Origin: Bacteriovoracaceae bacterium UBA4096
GTDB taxonomy: Bacteria; Bdellovibrionota; Bacteriovoracia; Bacteriovoracales; Bacteriovoracaceae
NCBI GenBank assembly: GCA_002381945.1
Contig: DFXY01000002.1
Location: 52,717 to 61,894 of the forward strand
Reading direction: 5' to 3'
DNA length: 9,178 bases
Shown here: piece after piece, positions 1 to 5,801 of the stretch
Layout of the letters: each line of letters begins with the position of its first letter
Position numbering within the stretch: position 1 is the stretch's first letter
Notes under the pieces: generated by a model
Databases searched by the model: none
Seen by the model: the letters and a program-made list of their open reading frames with translations, nothing else
Told to the model about the DNA's origin: nothing
Made by a program: the position numbers and the translations under genes

Positions 1-830
1 ACTACCCAGGCCTCATTTTTTACTACGGTTGAGAGCCAGGATTTTCTGCGAGAAGTTTGTCTTTCTGGATTGCCTTTAAAAAGTGATCCACCTTTGTGTT
101 CTAATAAGCGGGTAAGAGGTGAATCAATTAGAAAAGTTCCGATAATGACGTCGACTCCAATTGGAGTGAGCTTTCGTACGGCCTTAAGTTTTGTATCCAT
201 GCCACCTCGACCAATACTGGTCTTGGCCGCAAATTTTACTCCGGAGAAATCATCTTTAAAGTCGATGACGTCAAATCTTTTAGCATCCGGTTCTTTGGGG
301 TTTTTGTTAAAGAGGCCATCGGCTTCAGTTAATAAAATAAGTTTTTCCGCATCTGTGGCCTCTGTAATCATCACCGCCAACTGATCATTGTCACCGACTG
401 TGATTTCTTCATAAGAAACCGTATCGTTTTCATTCACGATGGGAAGGATATCATTTTCCAGCAAACGGTTAATGGTATTCCGAATATTGAGAAAGCGTTT
501 TCTTTCTTTGAAATCCTCATGAGTCACCAGGATCTGAGCACAATGTGAATTGTGACTTTGAAGAGCATCTACATAGGCCTTCATAAGTAAAGGTTGGCCA
601 ATGGCCGCAGCCGCCTGTTGAAAAGAAATCATCATTTTCTTTTCTTCCGGTTTCTTGATGAAACTTCTTCCCGAATTAATTGCTCCAGAACTTACTAAAA
701 TAGGCGCAAATCCGAGCTTCTTTAGACTTTCAAGTTCTTTAACGATGCCTTGAATTTTAGTAAGGGATACTCCACCTGTTTCGTCGGTCACGGCCATGGA
801 ACCAACTTTAATCACAACTCTTTTTTTCAT
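1..830 (-). CDS. proB: Glutamate 5-kinase, C-terminal end cut by window edge
   Basis: The enzyme phosphorylates L-glutamate to gamma-glutamyl phosphate with ATP, the first step of proline synthesis in the cytoplasm. I translated 276 codons from the ATG at 828-830, and the frame stays open to the window edge. The amino-acid-kinase fold is clear: VVIKVGS (residues 5-11), LVSSGAINSG (45-54), QQAAAAIGQP (71-80), the glutamate-binding loop IVNENDTVSYEE (131-142), VGDNDQLA (145-152), LLTEADGL (166-173) and GRGGMDTKLKAV (207-218). Residues around 260-266 (SRRKSWL) match the point where the PUA domain begins in long ProB proteins, so the missing part is probably that PUA domain. No convincing Shine-Dalgarno lies before the ATG. 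The start is chosen because the kinase motif begins a few residues in. The divergent neighbour is a small protein, so any proA partner would have to lie beyond the left edge. The family call is firm. Confidence 0.95.
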   Translation of the reverse strand, partial: MKKRVVIKVGSMAVTDETGGVSLTKIQGIVKELESLKKLGFAPILVSSGAINSGRSFIKKPEEKKMMISFQQAAAAIGQPLLMKAYVDALQSHNSHCAQILVTHEDFKERKRFLNIRNTINRLLENDILPIVNENDTVSYEEITVGDNDQLAVMITEATDAEKLILLTEADGLFNKNPKEPDAKRFDVIDFKDDFSGVKFAAKTSIGRGGMDTKLKAVRKLTPIGVDVIIGTFLIDSPLTRLLEHKGGSLFKGNPERQTSRRKSWLSTVVKNEAWV

Positions 831-917
831 TGTTAAATGGTAATGTAAGTTCAAATGAAAAACACTAGGATTAATTAAATTTACGGGCCTTGGAGCTTTG
901 TTCATTCTAGGGGCATC

Positions 918-924
918 AGGAGAG
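918..924 (+). promoter_or_regulatory. Ribosome binding site fixing the start of the small proline-rich gene
   Basis: AGGAGAG sits 6 bases before the ATG at 931. It decides the start: the same frame is open back to a TTG at 898, but that codon has no comparable site. It is also the main sign that the small frame downstream is really translated. Confidence 0.7.
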
Positions 925-930
925 ACATTT

Positions 931-1164
931 ATGACTGATCCACGACCATATGAACCCACACCAGCTCCGACAAATCCTAATCCTGGGGCCTTGCCCATTG
1001 AAATTGATACCGGGGGATTACATTCCAGGCCTGAAGTCGACTATGGTTCGATTCCTGAACCAATAGAACCACATCCGGATGTACCGAATGAGCCAGAGAA
1101 ACCAACGGAGCCTGATAGGGAAATACCGGCCCCAGATACGGAGCCGGGTCAAAGAAAAATTTAG
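931..1164 (+). CDS. Small proline-rich acidic protein, function unknown
   Basis: I do not recognise this 77-residue protein. About 20 residues are proline and about 16 are Asp or Glu against 6 Lys or Arg, so it is acidic and should be extended or disordered. The second half is a loose repeat of E-P steps (IPEPIEPHPD, VPNEPEKPTEPD, then IPAPDTEP). There is no signal peptide, membrane segment or cysteine, so nothing shows export. The strong ribosome binding site at 918-924 and the position between divergent proB and convergent scoB favour a real gene over a chance frame. Its stop overlaps the scoB stop by four bases (TTAG). Similar E-P/K-P tracts act as periplasmic spacers in TonB-like proteins, but no such domain is attached here. 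The function is open, and the low complexity makes homology searches unreliable. Confidence 0.6.
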   Translation: MTDPRPYEPTPAPTNPNPGALPIEIDTGGLHSRPEVDYGSIPEPIEPHPDVPNEPEKPTEPDREIPAPDTEPGQRKI

Positions 1165-1817
1165 AAAGTCATTTCCGGAACGTGCTTAGGAATGACTAAT
1201 TCTGCTTCAGTGAGACGCTGGATCTCTTCAACCGAGACTCCCGGGGCTCTTTCTAGGAGATGAAATTTACCATCTTCTAACCGGAGCACGGCCAGGTCAG
1301 TCACAACCAGTTTTACACAATTCACTCCGGTAAGAGGAAGTGAGCATTTTTTCAAAATTTTTGATGTTCCGTCTTTAGATGCATGGGACATGGCCACGAT
1401 GATATTCTCGGCACCAGCGACTAAGTCCATGGCGCCACCCATACCTTTTACAAGCTTTCCTGGGATCATCCAACTGGCCAAAGCCCCGGTTGAATCCACT
1501 TCAAAGGCCCCCAGAACGGTCAAATCGACGTGACCACCACGGATCATGGCAAATGAATCCGCTGAAGAAAAAAACGCAGCACCTTTGATTACAGTGACCG
1601 TTTGTTTACCAGCATTAATCAGATCCGCATCGATGGTGTCTTCAGTTGGGAATTCTCCCATGCCTAAAATACCATTTTCACTCTGGAACATGACTTCCAT
1701 CCCTTGCGGAATATAGTTAGCGACCAGAGTAGGAATACCGATTCCTAGGTTGACGTAGTAACCATCTCTGAGTTCACGGGCAATCCTTTGGGCAATTTGT
1801 TCTCTTGAAAGTCCCAT
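1161..1817 (-). CDS. scoB: Succinyl-CoA:3-ketoacid CoA-transferase, subunit B
   Basis: This is the catalytic beta subunit of a Sco-type CoA-transferase. The alpha-beta enzyme moves CoA from succinyl-CoA to acetoacetate or a related 3-oxoacid in the cytoplasm, linking ketone-body or fatty-acid breakdown to the TCA cycle. At 218 residues it has normal family length. GIGIPT (residues 25-30) and QSENGILGMGE (45-55) are visible; E47 in the SENG motif is the glutamate that forms the enzyme-CoA thioester in this family. The C-terminus VEEIQRLTEAEL is also typical. It lies 10 bases downstream of scoA, with its ribosome binding site over the scoA stop, so the two are expected to be co-translated. The 3' end overlaps the small plus-strand gene by four bases, leaving no room for an intergenic terminator. 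The family is certain; the exact acyl substrate is not. Confidence 0.95.
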   Translation of the reverse strand: MGLSREQIAQRIARELRDGYYVNLGIGIPTLVANYIPQGMEVMFQSENGILGMGEFPTEDTIDADLINAGKQTVTVIKGAAFFSSADSFAMIRGGHVDLTVLGAFEVDSTGALASWMIPGKLVKGMGGAMDLVAGAENIIVAMSHASKDGTSKILKKCSLPLTGVNCVKLVVTDLAVLRLEDGKFHLLERAPGVSVEEIQRLTEAELVIPKHVPEMTF

Positions 1818-1824
1818 ATATTTT

Positions 1825-1829
1825 TCCTT
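1825..1829 (-). promoter_or_regulatory. scoB ribosome binding site overlapping the scoA stop codon
   Basis: On the minus strand AAGGA lies 7 bases before the scoB ATG, and its first two bases are the last two of the scoA TAA (1828-1830). Ribosomes finishing subunit A therefore cover the scoB start region, which is suited to equal output of the two subunits. Confidence 0.7.
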
Positions 1830-2529
1830 ATTTCTTAATTGTTCGTTGCTCTATTCTTTTTTCAAAGGTCCCTTGAATCAGACGGTCAACGTAGATTCCT
1901 GGAACATGAATAAAGTTTGGATCGAGTTCACCTGGTGCCACAATTTCTTCCACTTCAACCACTGTGATTTTTCCTGCGGTTGCGATCATGGGATTGAAGT
2001 TTGCGGCCGTCTTTCTAAAAATGAGGTTTCCAAAAGTGTCGGCCTTCCACGCCTTCACTAAAGCAAAGTCAGCTTTTGGGAATGCTGGTTCCAGAATATA
2101 AGGTCGACCATTGAACATTTTGACGTCTTTTCCTTCAGCGACTAAAGTTCCATAACCAGTCGCTGTGAAAAAACCTGGAATACCGGCCCCCGCGGCCCGA
2201 ATTTTTTCCGCCAAAGTTCCTTGGGGAGTGAGTTCGAGTTCCAGTTCTCCGGATAGCACTTGTTTTTCGAACAAAGCGTTCTCACCCACATAAGAAGAAA
2301 TCATCTTTTTGACTTGTTTTTTCTCCAGGAGAATTCCAAGTCCAAAACCGTCCACGCCAGCATTATTGGAAGCAATCGTCAGACCCTTATTACCTAGATC
2401 ATGAACTTTCTTAATTAAATTCTCCGGAATCCCGCACAGGCCGAATCCGCCTACCATCAAGAACATATTATCAGTGAGGCCCGCCAGAGCTTCATCATAC
2501 GTTTTAACAACTTTATTAAAACCAGACAT
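1828..2529 (-). CDS. scoA: Succinyl-CoA:3-ketoacid CoA-transferase, subunit A
   Basis: This is the alpha subunit of the same CoA-transferase, contributing the CoA-binding half of the active site. It is 233 residues, normal for ScoA. GGFGLCGIPE (residues 27-36) is the glycine-rich signature that separates the Sco/Pca group from AtoD, where the same loop differs. SNNAGVDGFGLG, the GELELELTPQGTLAEKIRA stretch and the GIPGFFTATGYGT segment are also typical of the family. An excellent ribosome binding site (GAAGGAG, 2535-2541) precedes the ATG by 5 bases. The gene begins 57 bases after the stop of the ceramidase-family gene, with no clear terminator between, so it may be transcribed both from its own promoter and by read-through from the nuclease promoter. 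The family call is firm. The physiological role (acetoacetate use, storage-polymer turnover or amino-acid degradation) cannot be decided from the window. Confidence 0.95.
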   Translation of the reverse strand: MSGFNKVVKTYDEALAGLTDNMFLMVGGFGLCGIPENLIKKVHDLGNKGLTIASNNAGVDGFGLGILLEKKQVKKMISSYVGENALFEKQVLSGELELELTPQGTLAEKIRAAGAGIPGFFTATGYGTLVAEGKDVKMFNGRPYILEPAFPKADFALVKAWKADTFGNLIFRKTAANFNPMIATAGKITVVEVEEIVAPGELDPNFIHVPGIYVDRLIQGTFEKRIEQRTIKK

Positions 2530-2534
2530 TGCTT

Positions 2535-2541
2535 CTCCTTC
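2535..2541 (-). promoter_or_regulatory. Strong scoA ribosome binding site
   Basis: GAAGGAG on the minus strand, 5 bases before the ATG, is the best Shine-Dalgarno match in the minus-strand block. It contrasts with the absent sites of the ceramidase-family and YkgJ-type genes. It suggests that scoAB is translated independently and at a high level even if transcribed with the upstream genes. Confidence 0.7.
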
Positions 2542-2586
2542 TAAGAGTTTAGAGATGATAAATTTACCGTAGAGTGACGGGAATGC

Positions 2587-3312
2587 CTAGTCTTGGCGAG
2601 GTTTTAAGGCCGCTTGAGAGTAGTGTAGATAGATAGTAAGCATTGCAACACTGGCGATCCAATGCCAAAGAGCATGGCCTTGAGAGAAAATCCCATGTTC
2701 ATGAGGGTCGCACCAATATCTTGTTCCATCTGCTAGAGAAAATCCAAAGGCCAACACGATAAGAAAAAGGGAGAGAACAAACCATTTAATGCTGATCTTT
2801 TGTTTTTTGTAAGCAAGCACTTCCATAATCACAATGAGAATTCCAGACAGAAGAATCAGGCCCTGAAACTTGATCTCCATCAGGTACATTAAATGCATAA
2901 ATATGGTGAGCACTAAACTTAACAGGGTATTGAAAGGGAGGAGTTTTGCCTCTTCAAGTTTGTTCAAACGAATGAGGTTCATTCCTATGACCCAACCAAC
3001 AAAGAGAAACATTCCGAGGAAGTCCAGGACCTGGGACCCATAGAAATTTGAGAGATGATAGAAAAGGGACATAAAACCCATAAAAAAAACGATGGGCCCG
3101 AATTGTTTTAGTTTTAAATTATGTTTATTTTTAAATGAAAGATAAGTGATTAAGAGGGCAATTATCAAATACCCTAGATTAGACCAGGTATTAGCTGGTT
3201 CAGAGATCCACTGACAGAGCGTTTCTTCACACCATTTGATATTTGGTGCCCCCTGGGACTCTGTGAGAGAGTACCAGGGACAACTAGAACCATGCGGGTT
3301 CTGATAATTCAT
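2587..3312 (-). CDS. Ceramidase-family (CREST superfamily) seven-helix membrane hydrolase
   Basis: This 241-residue integral membrane protein has about seven hydrophobic helices (roughly 44-60, 71-90, 94-114, 126-145, 150-168, 176-194 and 212-232). It matches the alkaline ceramidase family, zinc amidases that split ceramide into sphingoid base and fatty acid. The pattern fits human ACER3: S82-xxx-H86, D97 eleven residues after H86, and H213-xxx-H217 in GHALWH. These have the same local spacing as ACER3 S77, H81, D92, H217 and H221 (numbers from memory). The N-terminal calcium-site segment is partly kept (W28, E30, E39), but K27 replaces the usual Asp and T32 the usual Asn. The start overlaps the nuclease stop as TAATG with no Shine-Dalgarno, which implies translational re-initiation. 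The fold is well supported. The substrate is inferred and could be another lipid amide or ester. Confidence 0.85.
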   Translation of the reverse strand: MNYQNPHGSSCPWYSLTESQGAPNIKWCEETLCQWISEPANTWSNLGYLIIALLITYLSFKNKHNLKLKQFGPIVFFMGFMSLFYHLSNFYGSQVLDFLGMFLFVGWVIGMNLIRLNKLEEAKLLPFNTLLSLVLTIFMHLMYLMEIKFQGLILLSGILIVIMEVLAYKKQKISIKWFVLSLFLIVLAFGFSLADGTRYWCDPHEHGIFSQGHALWHWIASVAMLTIYLHYSQAALKPRQD

Positions 3313-4154
3313 TAAAAGTCTGAGATTCTGTCAGCAAGTTCCGGAAAATCTACGAATGGATTACGAACATTCTGGTGCTTCACGATCTTTTCATGACGTA
3401 TGATTTCTTTAGCATCAACAGGATCAGCTTTGTTCCACTGTCTTAAGATGGCTTCTTCACGGCTATTGATTCCAAGATTGTAGTGAAGGGAAAAGTAGAA
3501 CAAAGCACGGGCGACATTACCGCGGTGAGAGACCGGTGGAGTGTAAACATCACCTGAACCAGCAAAACCAAACCGACTCATGTTACAGCCTTCGCCGCCC
3601 ATTTCATTGGCCTTAACTTCAATGAAGCCAAAAGGATTATTTCCTCGACGGCTATTAGCATGAGAATCTGTTAAGTAGAGGTGGTGCATGTCTGATTTCT
3701 GCATGTCCTTAGGGAAATTTCCATTGAACTTACTCTGAGGCCAAGTATGTTCGATATTGACCCGAGTATGCATGCCTGAAACTTCATCGAGACCTCTGAA
3801 GTAGAATTTTTTCCCACAGTAAACGTCCAGAACATAAGTTCCTTCAGCATCCCTTAGTGTATCTAGCTCACCGAACATAATCAGACGTGCTTTAGTGTAA
3901 CCAACTGAATAATGGCGGTAGCAACCTGAAGTGTTGCACTGAGAGGCAATAACATCATACTTTCCTTTTGAAGAAAGATGATTTTCGTTAAAAATGCGGT
4001 TGAAAAGAGATCGTTCAAACTTTTTAGTGGAGGCAAGAGTATTGTAGAACTCTTCGCCGTAATAGGCCCATTTACCGTTGGCCAGTTTTTGATCAGCTTG
4101 AGAAAAACTTGCTGCTGAAAAAAGTACTAAGAAAAGGAAAACTAAGCTCTTCAT
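3312..4154 (-). CDS. Secreted endonuclease I family nuclease
   Basis: This is a 280-residue nonspecific DNA/RNA endonuclease of the endonuclease I group (relatives: E. coli EndA, Vibrio Vvn). It starts with a clear signal peptide (hydrophobic residues 3-13, likely cleavage near FSQA, residue 20), so it acts in the periplasm or outside the cell. The beta-beta-alpha metal centre is complete: NIEHTWPQS (133-141) carries E135 and H136, KSDMHHLYLTD (153-163) follows, and HANSRRGNNPFG (165-176) carries N167 and the arginines. The family tail RGNVAR (211-216) and NPFVDFPELADRI (265-277) is present. Four cysteines (73, 78, 113, 190) could form disulphides, as expected for an exported enzyme. AAGGA (4160-4164) lies 5 bases before the ATG. 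It is followed directly by the ceramidase-family gene. Likely roles are nutrient scavenging or degradation of prey nucleic acid; the second is inferred from the suggested lifestyle. Confidence 0.95.
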   Translation of the reverse strand: MKSLVFLFLVLFSAASFSQADQKLANGKWAYYGEEFYNTLASTKKFERSLFNRIFNENHLSSKGKYDVIASQCNTSGCYRHYSVGYTKARLIMFGELDTLRDAEGTYVLDVYCGKKFYFRGLDEVSGMHTRVNIEHTWPQSKFNGNFPKDMQKSDMHHLYLTDSHANSRRGNNPFGFIEVKANEMGGEGCNMSRFGFAGSGDVYTPPVSHRGNVARALFYFSLHYNLGINSREEAILRQWNKADPVDAKEIIRHEKIVKHQNVRNPFVDFPELADRISDF

Positions 4155-4161
4155 TTTTATC

Positions 4162-4192
4162 CTTAGGTTTTTAAAATTTGAAAAATCCTAAG
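4162..4192. repeat. Inverted repeat linking the nuclease -10 region and ribosome binding site
   Basis: The arms CTTAGG (4162-4167) and CCTAAG (4187-4192) are perfect 6-base complements 19 bases apart, with further T/A pairing just inside. One arm covers most of the proposed -10 box and the other overlaps the nuclease Shine-Dalgarno (4160-4164). It could be a protein-binding site. In transcripts reading through from the upstream gene it could also be an RNA hairpin that hides the ribosome binding site. It is short and AT-rich, so chance is possible. Confidence 0.35.
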
Positions 4193-4213
4193 ATAGCCTA
4201 CCTTAATTGTCAC
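4185..4213 (-). promoter_or_regulatory. Candidate sigma-70-type promoter for the nuclease operon
   Basis: On the minus strand, GTGACA (4208-4213, 5 of 6 to the -35 consensus) is followed after exactly 17 bases by TAGGAT (4185-4190, 4 of 6 to the -10 consensus). Transcription would begin near 4178, giving a leader of about 24 bases that includes the AAGGA site. It lies in the largest gap of the window, between the YkgJ-type gene and the nuclease, and would drive the nuclease, the ceramidase-family gene and possibly scoAB. This is consensus matching by eye. Confidence 0.4.
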
Positions 4214-4248
4214 TTAATTTAATCTAATACTTCCTCTTAACTTAATCT
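4213..4248 (-). repeat. Tandem 13-base direct repeats upstream of the nuclease promoter
   Basis: On the minus strand AGATTAAGTTAAG (4236-4248) and AGATTAAATTAAG (4213-4225) differ at one base and repeat with a 23-base period, close to two helical turns. The downstream copy ends on the first base of the proposed -35 box. The same heptamer AGATTAA recurs in the opposite orientation at 4271-4277. The position suits an activator or repressor site for the nuclease operon, but the sequence is AT-rich and no regulator is identified. Confidence 0.45.
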
Positions 4249-4317
4249 TGATAAATAGGAAGAAGCATTGAGATTAAAAAATAAAAATGAGAGTGAGAAT
4301 TTGTAAGAAACTGAGTG

Positions 4318-4887
4318 TTAGATTTCCTGGTACTGAGCATAAAACAATATTTTTTCAAGTGCTCTTCTCAGAGCGTCATTGATTGCATATCGTTCTTTAA
4401 TGAGCTCAGGATGCAGGGTGTTTAAACGAGATGACCAATGCATGAGTATGGGAGCGTCAGATTTTTTCTCGCTTTTAAGTAACCCTACTTTATCCGGATA
4501 TTCTTCTTTGAGAAATTTGCAAATAGATAAGGTCACTTCATTCCTCTTATCGAGGCTACCGGCTACACCAAACATTCGGCAGATCGAGGGGCGTTCTTGA
4601 TAGAAACCGCATTGGCCTTTACCTTCACTAACAGATTGGTACAAAAGACAATACTCTTGCTCGGAAGTTTCTAACCGGTTTATCCATTCATCAACATTCT
4701 TTTCGTCATAGATCCGTAAGGCCAGAGGAAGCATTTCTAGTATTGAAGCTTCTACATCAGGATTGAGACAGCATCGGCCACAGCCGGACATGCAACTTAA
4801 TCCACTTGCTTGTTGGTAAGCAGAAAAAGTTTGTCCCATTTCTTCATAAAGTTTTTGCAGATTAAAAGCGAATTCTCTGATATTCAT
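4318..4887 (-). CDS. YkgJ-type cysteine-cluster (putative Zn/Fe-binding) protein
   Basis: This 189-residue cytoplasmic protein has the cysteine cluster of the YkgJ group (annotated as zinc- or iron-chelating, biochemical role unproven). C32-xxx-C36-xx-C39-C40 is followed by C80, C93 (QCGFY), C103 in RPSICRMFG (99-107) and C123. The family pattern is an N-terminal CxxxCxxCC, then C-x-FY, then RPxxCRxFG, so all diagnostic parts are present. Eight cysteines in total could bind a metal or an iron-sulphur cluster. The start at 4887 has no visible Shine-Dalgarno; M17 is an alternative that keeps every cysteine, also without a strong site. The divergent methyltransferase start is only 5 bases away, so the two promoters must lie inside each other's coding sequence, or one gene is read from elsewhere. 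The 163 bases after its stop hold a candidate promoter and repeats but no clear terminator. Confidence 0.85.
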   Translation of the reverse strand: MNIREFAFNLQKLYEEMGQTFSAYQQASGLSCMSGCGRCCLNPDVEASILEMLPLALRIYDEKNVDEWINRLETSEQEYCLLYQSVSEGKGQCGFYQERPSICRMFGVAGSLDKRNEVTLSICKFLKEEYPDKVGLLKSEKKSDAPILMHWSSRLNTLHPELIKERYAINDALRRALEKILFYAQYQEI

Positions 4888-4892
4888 TTTGG

Positions 4893-5801
4893 ATGGCCTA
4901 TTTCTATTTTGCTCTTACAAATGTTGAAGCTGAATCCTTACTTAAAGAAGAGGTATCTCTCCGTTACCCTGAATTAAGGCCCAGCTATTCTAGACCTGGT
5001 TTTTTAACTTTTAAAGGGGATAAATTAATCTCTTTTAAACCTTTGTTTGCCCGTGTGGCCGGATTTAGCATTGGTAAGTTCCGGGAAAGTGAATTGTTAT
5101 ATTCTAAGGCCTGGGTTTGGAAACGAAACGATCAGTTGGAAATTCCAGCACATTTAAAAACTATTTCTGATAGAAGTATTTTTAAAGTGGGCGAGAAAGT
5201 GACTCTGATAATGATGGTCGGGAATGATGAATTCTGGGTTGGTACCTATGATCTTCTTTCTACCCAATTTCAGACACCAGGGGAAGTTAGTTCAATTCTT
5301 CAGAAAGAAGTTCCCAGTCGCGCTTATTATAAAATTGCCGAAGCCTTTGAAGCTTTTGATTTACCTTTTGATCACCAGGAGCGGGTGCTGGAATTAGGTT
5401 CTGCACCGGGGGGGGCCAGCTGCTTCTTACTAGAGCAGGATATGAAAGTTATAGGCGTTGATCCGGCCGAAATGGATAAATCAGTTCTTAAGAATATTAA
5501 TTTTAAACATCTCCGGAAGCCTTTTGAGACCTTATCAGAGAATGACTTTAAAGAGGATATTGATTGGATAATCAGTGATATTAATCTCCCTCCTACAGTG
5601 GTGTTAAAGGAAGTCTACCGACTACTCACATTTTTGGAACCACGGGGATTGGTTTTAACCTTAAAAATGAATGAATTAAAGCATCTTGACGTGGTTGCCA
5701 CTGTCCGCGAGAAGATGCGATCCAATGGCTTTAGTAAAGTTGAACTAAAATTTCTTCCAAGTCATAAGAAAGAGATTGCACTTATTGCCCTTCGCTCATA
5801 A
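4893..5801 (+). CDS. RlmM-like FtsJ-family 2'-O-ribose methyltransferase
   Basis: This 302-residue SAM-dependent RNA methyltransferase most resembles RlmM, which methylates the 2'-hydroxyl of C2498 in 23S rRNA. Residues 1 to about 130 form an N-terminal region that may be THUMP-like (inferred). The Rossmann domain begins with SRAYYKIAEAFE (142-153), then the SAM loop ELGSAPGGA (167-175), the acidic end of strand 2 VIGVD (186-190), ISDI (227-230), LTLKMN (255-260) and the C-terminal HKKEIALIALR (291-301). The K-D-K-E catalytic tetrad of FtsJ enzymes maps to K147, D229, K258 and E294, so it should be active. It is shorter than E. coli RlmM (about 366 residues). No Shine-Dalgarno precedes the ATG. 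Its last 20 bases overlap the 3' end of the opposite FAD oxidase gene. The methyltransferase call is firm; the exact rRNA site is inferred. Confidence 0.88.
   Translation: MAYFYFALTNVEAESLLKEEVSLRYPELRPSYSRPGFLTFKGDKLISFKPLFARVAGFSIGKFRESELLYSKAWVWKRNDQLEIPAHLKTISDRSIFKVGEKVTLIMMVGNDEFWVGTYDLLSTQFQTPGEVSSILQKEVPSRAYYKIAEAFEAFDLPFDHQERVLELGSAPGGASCFLLEQDMKVIGVDPAEMDKSVLKNINFKHLRKPFETLSENDFKEDIDWIISDINLPPTVVLKEVYRLLTFLEPRGLVLTLKMNELKHLDVVATVREKMRSNGFSKVELKFLPSHKKEIALIALRS

Noticed and set aside
70..384. Plus-strand 104-codon frame
   Set aside because: It lies wholly antisense to proB, whose family motifs are unmistakable; its composition is a shadow and it has no ribosome binding site.
898..930. 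Earlier TTG start for the small proline-rich protein
   Set aside because: There is no Shine-Dalgarno before the TTG, while AGGAGAG is well placed for the ATG at 931.
1846..2061. Plus-strand 71-codon frame
   Set aside because: Antisense to scoA, with no recognisable domain or ribosome binding site.
2530..2586. Terminator between the ceramidase-family gene and scoA
   Set aside because: Only 4-5 base stems (CCGT/ACGG and TCTAA/TTAGA) and no following T-run; too weak to call.
4281..4310. Terminator after the YkgJ-type gene
   Set aside because: T-rich stretches are present on the minus strand but no stable stem precedes them.
4379..4600. Plus-strand 73-codon frame
   Set aside because: Antisense to the cysteine-cluster coding region of the YkgJ-type gene.
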